Assembly: GCA_003427395.1 (NCBI GenBank)
Contig: BFEA01000233.1
Span: 1,582,099-1,606,046 of the forward strand
Length of the DNA stretch: 23,948 bases
Direction: 5' to 3'
DNA from: Chara braunii
Lineage: Eukaryota > Streptophyta > Charophyceae > Charales > Characeae
In this document: positions 18,726-23,948 of the stretch, piece by piece
Layout of the letters: each line of letters opens with the position of its first letter
How positions within the stretch are numbered: the first letter of the stretch is position 1
The notes under the pieces: model-generated
Seen by the model: the letters and a program-made list of their open reading frames with translations, nothing else
Databases searched by the model: none
What the model was told of the DNA's origin: nothing
Position numbers and translations under genes: made by a program

Positions 18726-20984
18726 TTACAATCTCAGTTTGCTCTTCATTGAGTCCCTGTTTTTGTGGTATGCCACTTCTTCCATATCATCCTGTTGTCC
18801 GCCACAGTGGCGATCTTTCCCTGTAAGAGCCAGTCCCTTTTGAATTTGCGTCTCTTGGTGGCTATCTTTTCTGGTCTTCCTTTCGTCGTCATGGTCACTT
18901 CTCTCCATCTGGATCGAATCTGTTTCAGCCATTCTCAGCAGTAGAGCCCACATTTCCTCTCTTGGCACTTCAATTCCTTCGATCGTCTTGGAGCATCTCC
19001 TCTTCCAGATAACCCATAGAGCCAGCTTTCTGAGTAGATGGAACCAGACATCCTTGCCGCCTTTGAGATTGTTAGTGTCGTTAGATAGGAGCAGGATGTT
19101 CAGGGGTGTTGTGGCCGGGGGAGGTGATGAGAAAAGGATGGTCCATAGGTCGCGCACTTTATTCCAGATCCATGCTGCTTCTGTGCAGTATAGGAGGCAG
19201 TGGAGTACGTCTTCTACGGCGTTGACTGTGCAAAGTTTGCATATATCAGTGCTGTCGGGGTCTGTGTGTTTTCTCCTCTTGTGAAGCCATTGATTGGTTG
19301 GCAGTGCTGCGTGCGCTATGAGCCATTGCATGCTTCTAATCCTTGTCGGTCTGATGGTTAGGAATTTCGTCCACGGGATGGATATGGGGGTCGAGGGGTC
19401 CAGACTCAAAATATCCCTCCATTTGCTTTTGAGTTTGGGATCTGGGTCTGTGGTCTGTAGGCCTAGCTCGTAGCCGAATTTGACATCGTATTCTGTTATC
19501 GTTCTCGTCCTGCTAGAGTTCCCCTGTTTCCATATCCATTCTTTCGGGTCAAATTCTAGTTCTGAGATGCAGAGATCTGGTCGGAAGATTTTCCAGGGTT
19601 TGGATTTTGATACCCTCACTTTTCTCAGTCGGAAAGTCTCCAGCATCTCGCTCTGGGGGTCGTTGTTCTGGACTTCCATTTCGTTCGTGTTGTGTTTCAA
19701 TACCGGGTAGGAATATAATTTCGATAGGTATCCGGGTGGATTTGTTCTAACGACGAATCTGTATGCTCTGGTAGGCTGGGCTTGGGCGACTAGTATGCCC
19801 CAGTCCCCGGACTTCCACGAGAATCCCTCTCTTAGGAGGGGGAAACATTGTTTTGGGATGCTATTTTGAATCAGTACTAAGTTGTCGGCGAGGGAGTGGC
19901 AGCCTTTTAATATGTTGCGTAGTTCCTGATCCGTTTCCCACCTTCCTTGTTCTTCTGCCCAGATGTGCTTAACCTGCCATACTCCTTTTTCTACCCAAGA
20001 TAACCATCTGCGGTCCCTAGCACGTATGGTCCAGGTAGTTCCACTGGGATCGGTGATCCAGGAGTTGCAGAATAGTGGTTGCCTCAGGACCTCTTCTCTG
20101 TTCGCTGGTGCCCCATGTTTGTTCGGCATCATTTTGCGCCAGGCTTTGATGGTGGGGCTCCAATAAATGCTGGCTGTGTGAGATGGGTTTGTGTTGAGCT
20201 GTGCAGGATTGTGCTGTGCGGGGTGTCTTCCGCATGGTCTGCTGGACTTGATTGTCCAGTCCTTTGCCATAATCCAAAACAAGCCGTTCATATTTCGAGG
20301 GGAGTTGATGGGAGCCAGATTTCTGATGCTGTCTAGCGCCATATGGGTCCACAGGAGGAATTGTTTGGTGAGAATCTTGATTATCCATTTCATCTGCAGT
20401 GCTATGGACTCCTGTTTTGGGTCGATTATCCCGAGGCCTCCTTCTTGTGGCTTCCTAGTGATATGGTTCCATGCGATCCTATTGATGCCGGTGGTCCTGT
20501 TGGGGTCACCTGTCCACAGGTAGCACCTAACCCTGTTCTTGAGTTCCTTGAGGTCGTCGTCAGGGGGGGACCAGATTGATGCCATGTACCACAATGTAGA
20601 GAAGATCACTGTGTTGATGAGTAGTGCCCGTCCGATTAGTGAGGCCTAGGCGTTTTTGCACAGCGCCAGGCGGGTGATTGCTCTTGCTATCAGATTCTGG
20701 CCCATTCCTGGCCACACTCCTTCCTTGTTGACCATGATGCCCAGGAACCGTAGTGCTTGTACTCCCGTGGTCCAATTCATGGGTGTAGTTGTGTCCGGAG
20801 GTTGGGGAGGGGTGCCGTCTCCTAACCACCATCCTTCGGTTTTGTTCCAATTGACCCTCATCTCTGAAGCCAGTCTGAATGCTTCCATTGCTTTTACCAG
20901 TGATTGGAAGGAGCTGTTGTTTGCTCGAATGAGTACCGTAAGGTCGTCGGCGAACATGAGTGCAGTCGGTAGGGCGAAGTCGTG
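18726..20984 (-). pseudogene. LINE2 ORF2, C-terminal 753 codons
   Basis: The sequence opens in frame at HDFALPTALMFADDLTVL, the catalytic FADD block of the reverse transcriptase. It reads through the thumb (GRALLINTVIFSTLWYM), the YLWTGD and WNHITRKPQEGGLGI blocks, and several Trp-rich repeats with conserved LFCNSWITD and KSGDWGILV. The zinc-binding domain CKLC (19229-19240) ... HCLLYC (19185-19202) and LALWVIWKRRCSKTIE follow, and it ends in a basic, charged tail. This is the zf-RVT type C-terminus known from plant LINEs. Only one stop is present, a TAG at 20646-20648 where a Trp is likely. A 627-codon ORF follows the stop. Everything upstream (ORF1, endonuclease, first RT motifs) was lost by 5' truncation. 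Confidence 0.88.
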
Positions 20985-20998
20985 AAATTCCAAATAGA

Positions 20999-21001
<3 letters not shown>
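20985..21001. repeat. LINE2 target-site duplication, right
   Basis: Exact second copy of 18427-18443, followed directly by LINE1's poly(A). The insertion site on the plus strand therefore reads AGATCT/AAAA, similar in type to the T-rich/A-rich cleavage sites of L1 endonucleases. Confidence 0.92.

Positions 21002-21068
<67 letters not shown>
21002..21068 (+). repeat. poly(A) tail of LINE1 (67 nt)
   Basis: Uninterrupted run of 67 A. It follows the last LINE1 bases (AAATTCCAAATAGATCT), so it is best read as the tail of LINE1 rather than of LINE2, whose own tail is at 18443-18455. Confidence 0.85.
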
Positions 21069-21070
<2 letters not shown>

Positions 21071-21239
21071 ACAATGGAGACACCGCAATGTTGAACAACC
21101 ACGGATCTCAGAGATACGAAGAAGTACACCATATACCCCAAGTATGGCAATGGACTCTAGTTAAAACGCACAAAGGGATAAGGGAAAGCAACATAAAAGA
21201 TAAAGATGAGTCCTAAATGTCACAATCAGCGCAAGGTTA

Positions 21240-21402
21240 AAGAGGACAAGGGTTTAGGGCTTAGACAGAGTCAAGGATTTAGAGTCTAGACAGAGTCAAG
21301 ACAAGCCGGGTCATGGTAAACCAAGGCTAGATAGACAAGGGTTTAGGGTTAGGACAGACTCAAGACAAGTAGGGTTTAAGGTTTCAGGATTTCAAGAAAT
21401 CC
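21240..21402 (+). repeat. degenerate repeats with TTTAGGG-like words
   Basis: AGGGTTTAGGG occurs at about 21248 and 21338, AGGGTTTAAGG near 21370 and GGATTTAGAG near 21275. They are interspersed with a repeated word AGACAGAGTCAAG or its variants (about 21264, 21290, 21355). TTTAGGG is the common plant telomere unit. These copies are not in tandem register, so this may be a diverged interstitial repeat or a chance AT/GGG-rich satellite. Confidence 0.5.
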
Positions 21403-21714
21403 ACAAGTGTCCCTGACTGCTCTAGCATAACACACCGACCCGACAGCATTGCAGCTGAGAGGAGCAGGACTGTGGCCAGTGAGATTAGCAAGGGCCTACC
21501 AGATTAAGTATCACAGGCTAACTTAAGCAAGGGTGAGAGGGGGTACATCCTTCCACAAGGAAGTAATCAATGCCGCCCACTCGGGCCTCCCAGCCATAAT
21601 GGGGAGGAGCGTGCGTGAGTTTCCTATGTACTCCATATTGACTTGCCGGGGGAACAGGAACCGGACTGTCACTCTCCAAAATGGCAGGAGCCAGAACCAA
21701 GAGGTTCTGTTTAT

Positions 21715-21730
21715 AAAAAAAAAAAAAAAA
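21715..21730. repeat. poly(A) run (A16)
   Basis: Sixteen consecutive A. No LINE or retrogene sequence is recognisable upstream, though this could be the tail of an old, unrecognised retroposon. Confidence 0.9.
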
Positions 21731-21872
21731 GGCCTAGACGAACTACTTGTTTAAGGGAAAATGTCATTTTCTGGAGTGATTCCCCCACCCACCCACCACC
21801 TCCTTTTTTCCTTTGTGTTCGACACAAGCTGTGTGTGTTCTCTTCAGGACGATCGGACAGCCTTTCTTCCAA

Positions 21873-21891
21873 CCCCCCCCCCCCCCCCCCC
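21873..21891. repeat. poly(C) run (C19)
   Basis: Nineteen consecutive C followed by more C-rich sequence to about 21910. Such G/C homopolymers are rare and are also error-prone in sequencing. Confidence 0.9.
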
Positions 21892-22424
21892 TCCTCCCCC
21901 CCTTCCCCCAGGGAAGGGAAGGATGAAAGAAAAAAGCTTTAAACACGAAGGGAAAAAAAAAACACCGTCAATCGCATTTCCACTTACCCATCTGTAGTTA
22001 ATTGGGCAGATTATGCCGCCAACCATAGGCACAGCCAGAATCCACTCCAAATAACGATCACTGCAAAGTTGTGCAAACATATACGGAGTATTACGGACCA
22101 ATCAACATCACCACCATGTACATACAGCGCCCATAATGCAAAAAAGGACTTTCACAGATTAACTTCCTACCTAGTAATTGAACTGACTGGCTGGTTCAAC
22201 AAGATGAGGCTTTAGCAAACTACCACGTCTTCACCCGGTCATTATTGCTGTATCTGGACTCAAAGTTGCACCAAATACAGCTCTAATAACCATACGTTGT
22301 ATTCGGGTGACGACGGGGTAGGTTTCCATTATGGTTTGAGCAATCTGGTTTACCTATCATTCCCAGTTAATCAACAACTGGACGTCGAGTGAAACAAAAC
22401 AAGAAGATGAGACATGTTTTGAAT

Positions 22425-22616
22425 ATCCACTTTGTGAGATGTGCCGGAAGATGAAGATCCACTTTGTGAGATGTGCCAGAAGATGAAGATCCACTTTGTG
22501 AGATGTGCCAAAAGATGAAGATCCACTTTGTGAGATGTGCCAGAAGATGAAGATCCACTTTGTGAGATGTGCCAGAAGATGAAGATCCACTTTGTGAGAT
22601 GTGCCAGAGGACAGAA
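22425..22616. repeat. 32-bp minisatellite, 6 copies
   Basis: The unit contains ATCCACTTTGTGAGATGTGC and is repeated with a period of exactly 32 bp from 22425, 22457, 22489, 22521, 22553 and 22585. Copies differ only by one or two bases, and the last is cut short. The period is not a multiple of three, so a protein-coding role is unlikely. Confidence 0.97.
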
Positions 22617-23038
22617 TTAGGCAGTAGAGAGCAGAGAAAAGCACTGATGCATAGACTGTCAAGAAGGCCCGCCAAAAAAAAGGGGAAACTGCTGCCACCT
22701 GGGGCCGCGAAGTTTTAAATGGGAAAAAAGACTCCCATCATCAGTTTTGCTCGGGCCTGAGTTTACACAGCAAAACAAACTCAAGCTGGGAAGTCTGTTC
22801 GGCCTTGAGATTTTGTAAGTGTAATGACCCGCCAAAAACACAGACTGAGAACACTGCTGATTTCTGGGATTTGCCGCTGGAATGAATGCCTTGGTGAAAT
22901 TCCCGCATTCTGCTGTGATTTCCATGTCTGTGTGTGTGTGCGTGCCTGCTGGTTTGCATGCCTGTCTGAGTGCTTGTCGGTTGAGTGTGTGTGTGACCCG
23001 CAAGGGTACTTGTTGGTTGCAAGGCCCCGCAGGGCCGG

Positions 23039-23048
23039 TACTTACCTG
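23039..23048 (-). other. splice-donor-like site CAG|GTAAGTA
   Basis: The minus strand reads CAGGTAAGTA, a full match to the eukaryotic 5' splice consensus. The exon it would end cannot be confirmed from sequence alone. Confidence 0.25.
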
Positions 23049-23072
23049 TGGCCGTGACTGTGAAGGGTTGCA

Positions 23073-23172
23073 GGGGGAAAACACTCGAGTAGCGGGGGTA
23101 GGCCCGTGGCACTTAGAGCAGAGGGGAAAAACACTCAAGTAGCAGGTAGGCCGGTACCACTGAAATAGTGGC
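23073..23172. repeat. 50-bp direct duplication
   Basis: Two copies of a unit beginning GGGGAAAAACACTC and containing AAGTAGCRGG...GTAGGCC lie 50 bp apart, with several differences between them. Confidence 0.7.
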
Positions 23173-23597
23173 AGAAGTGTCGGGTACTGGAGGCCGAGCA
23201 GAAGAAGACAAAAAGTTGGCATTTTTAGAGGCCCAGTAGCGGTAGGTTAGAGGTAGGCCGGTACCAGTCCAAGTAGCCCGGGTCTAGGGCCTGTCCGGAG
23301 GTTAGCAGAGCCTGCAATGATGTTTCCCTCCGAAAGGGAGGAGGTACCGGTTGCTGGGAGGCCGCTCGGCCTAGGAAGTCACCGCCCAAGAGGCCAGTAG
23401 GCCGCTATATCTTTCGGAGGAGCAAGTAGCTCCTCCTCATTTGCGGTATGCAAGGATTGGCGACATGCTGCGGGAGCGCAGCGCTGGAGAGTACAGCGCT
23501 GCTTGGAGGTGAAGGGCCGCTGGAGCTCAGCCTGGCTATGGTGAGCAGTCCAGCTTGAGGAGGAGGAAGAAGGGGGCATGGTAGGAGAGTGGCGGGG

Positions 23598-23607
23598 CAC
23601 TTACCTG
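23598..23607 (-). other. splice-donor-like site CAG|GTAAGTG
   Basis: The minus strand reads CAGGTAAGTG, matching the 5' splice consensus. It would end an open stretch of about 90 codons (23879-23605) that itself contains the 41-bp repeats. No protein family is recognised in that stretch. Confidence 0.25.
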
Positions 23608-23730
23608 GCTATGGTGGACACCGTCTTCATCACCTTGTTGGGTGCTGCATCTGGAAGGCCCCAGTTGGGGTAGCGCTGCACCAAGGAAGCTCGAGGCAGA
23701 GTCAGGCATGGCGGACCAGTCAACAGCGGC

Positions 23731-23850
23731 ATAGCTGCTTTGGGTTGTCCTTTGGACATCAGCGCCGCACCATAGCTGCTCTGGGTTGTCCTTTGGACAT
23801 CAGCGCAGCACCATAACTGCTTGGGTTGTCTCTTGGACAGGAGGGCAGGG
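23731..23850. repeat. 41-bp tandem repeat, 3 copies
   Basis: Units start at 23731, 23772 and 23813 and share ATAGCTGCT, GGGTTGTCCTTTGGACA and CAGCGC. The third copy is partial and more diverged. Because 41 is not a multiple of three, each copy shifts the reading frame on both strands. Confidence 0.92.
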
Positions 23851-23921
23851 CCCTCATTAGTCCGCCATAGCTTATGCATGAGAGAGGAGGCTGAAGGAGG
23901 GAAGCCATAGCTATGGTGGAC

Positions 23922-23948
23922 TTGTTGTTGTTGTTGTTGTTGTTGTTG
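23922..23948. repeat. (TTG)9 microsatellite at the window edge
   Basis: Nine TTG units (CAA on the other strand) reaching the end of the window, so the true length is unknown. Confidence 0.95.

Larger units (their letters stand above)
18443..20984 (-). mobile_element. LINE2: 5'-truncated L1-type element in antisense
   Basis: Running on the minus strand, it starts abruptly inside the reverse transcriptase (just before FADD) at 20984 and ends with a 13-nt poly(A), seen as T at 18443-18455. It is flanked by the 17-bp direct repeat. The 5' truncation, poly(A) and target-site duplication are the hallmarks of target-primed reverse transcription. It belongs to a family related to, but clearly distinct from, LINE1. 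It is inserted between LINE1's last bases and LINE1's poly(A) tail. Confidence 0.92.
1148..21068 (+). mobile_element. LINE1: L1-type non-LTR retrotransposon, interrupted
   Basis: In order on the plus strand the element has: an ORF1 with a CCHC zinc knuckle (1148-4021); an ORF2 with an AP-type endonuclease (4069-4944), reverse transcriptase (14661-16612) and C-terminal zinc-binding domain (17881-18420); and a 67-nt poly(A) tail (21002-21068). Three later events split it: a Ty3/gypsy insertion (4945-14660), an inverted duplication (16613-17878) and an antisense LINE2 insertion (18443-20984). Without the insertions the element is about 7-8 kb. Many stops and frameshifts make it non-autonomous. 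The true 5' end is uncertain and lies upstream of 1148. Confidence 0.85.
21069..22424. other. non-coding region, no gene seen
   Basis: No open frame here shows family motifs. The region holds telomere-like degenerate repeats (21240-21400), an A16 run and a C19 run, and otherwise unremarkable AT-rich sequence. It is the 3' flank of LINE1. Confidence 0.6.
22617..23730. other. GC-rich region without a supported gene
   Basis: Open stretches are present on both strands but none shows domain motifs. There is a short GT-rich tract near 22928-22942, a 50-bp duplication at 23073-23172 and two consensus splice-donor-like sites on the minus strand. A minus-strand host gene with small exons is possible but not demonstrated. 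Confidence 0.5.

Noticed and set aside
20982-21164. ORFs with poly-Lys or poly-Phe across the A67 run
   Set aside because: Pure products of the LINE1 poly(A) tail.
22425-22616. CRISPR-like array (32-bp repeats)
   Set aside because: The repeats are contiguous with no spacers, and the context is eukaryotic.
22357-22698. Open stretches with repetitive protein (SGTSHKVDLHLL type) on the minus strand
   Set aside because: They are translations of the 32-bp minisatellite in rotating frames; no start context or flanking domain supports a gene.

Overview
This window is eukaryotic repeat-rich DNA, and nearly everything recognisable in it is transposable-element or organelle-derived. A green-plant (streptophyte) host is suggested by four things: a Ty3/gypsy element with a C-terminal chromodomain primed by an initiator-Met-type tRNA; L1-type LINEs whose ORF2 ends in a plant-style C-x2-C...H-x4-C zinc-binding domain; a mitochondrial fragment with plant-like atp6 and group II intron reverse transcriptase; and stop codons of the kind produced by CHG cytosine deamination. 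I cannot name the species. No intact single-copy host gene is supported.

Layout. 1-300: low-quality sequence (many Ns) with the 3' end of an 18S rRNA gene on the minus strand (131-300), probably preceded by ITS1. 301-1147: a very short LTR (524-626) beside a tRNA primer-binding site, a small hairpin and the presumed 5' flank of a LINE. 1148-21068: a LINE (here LINE1) in plus orientation, expanded from about 7-8 kb to about 20 kb by later events. Its ORF1 is 1148-4021. Its ORF2 endonuclease (4069-4944) is interrupted by a full-length Ty3/gypsy chromovirus on the minus strand (4945-14660; LTRs 4945-5885 and 13736-14660; 4-bp target duplication ATTC). ORF2 resumes at 14661 in the same reading frame with the reverse transcriptase, then suffers an inverted duplication (arms 16360-16613 and 17633-17878) and ends near 18442. 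A second, 5'-truncated LINE (LINE2, minus strand, 18443-20984) sits at the junction between LINE1's body and its 67-nt poly(A) tail (21002-21068), flanked by a 17-bp target-site duplication. Inside the gypsy element, about 1 kb of mitochondrial DNA (about 7550-8543) interrupts the RNase H/integrase junction. It carries the last 151 codons of atp6 on the minus strand and a piece of group II intron reverse transcriptase on the plus strand.

21069-23948: no confident genes. This stretch holds degenerate TTTAGGG-like repeats, poly(A) and poly(C) runs, a 32-bp minisatellite (6 copies), a 50-bp duplication, a 41-bp repeat (3 copies), two consensus splice-donor-like sites on the minus strand and a terminal (TTG)9.

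Relative history read from the nesting: LINE1 inserted first. The gypsy element and LINE2 then inserted into it. The mitochondrial DNA entered the gypsy element later. The inverted duplication in LINE1 happened after a stop codon had already arisen in it. All coding sequences of LINE1 and of the gypsy element are broken. LINE2 is nearly clean, with one in-frame stop in its remaining 753 codons.
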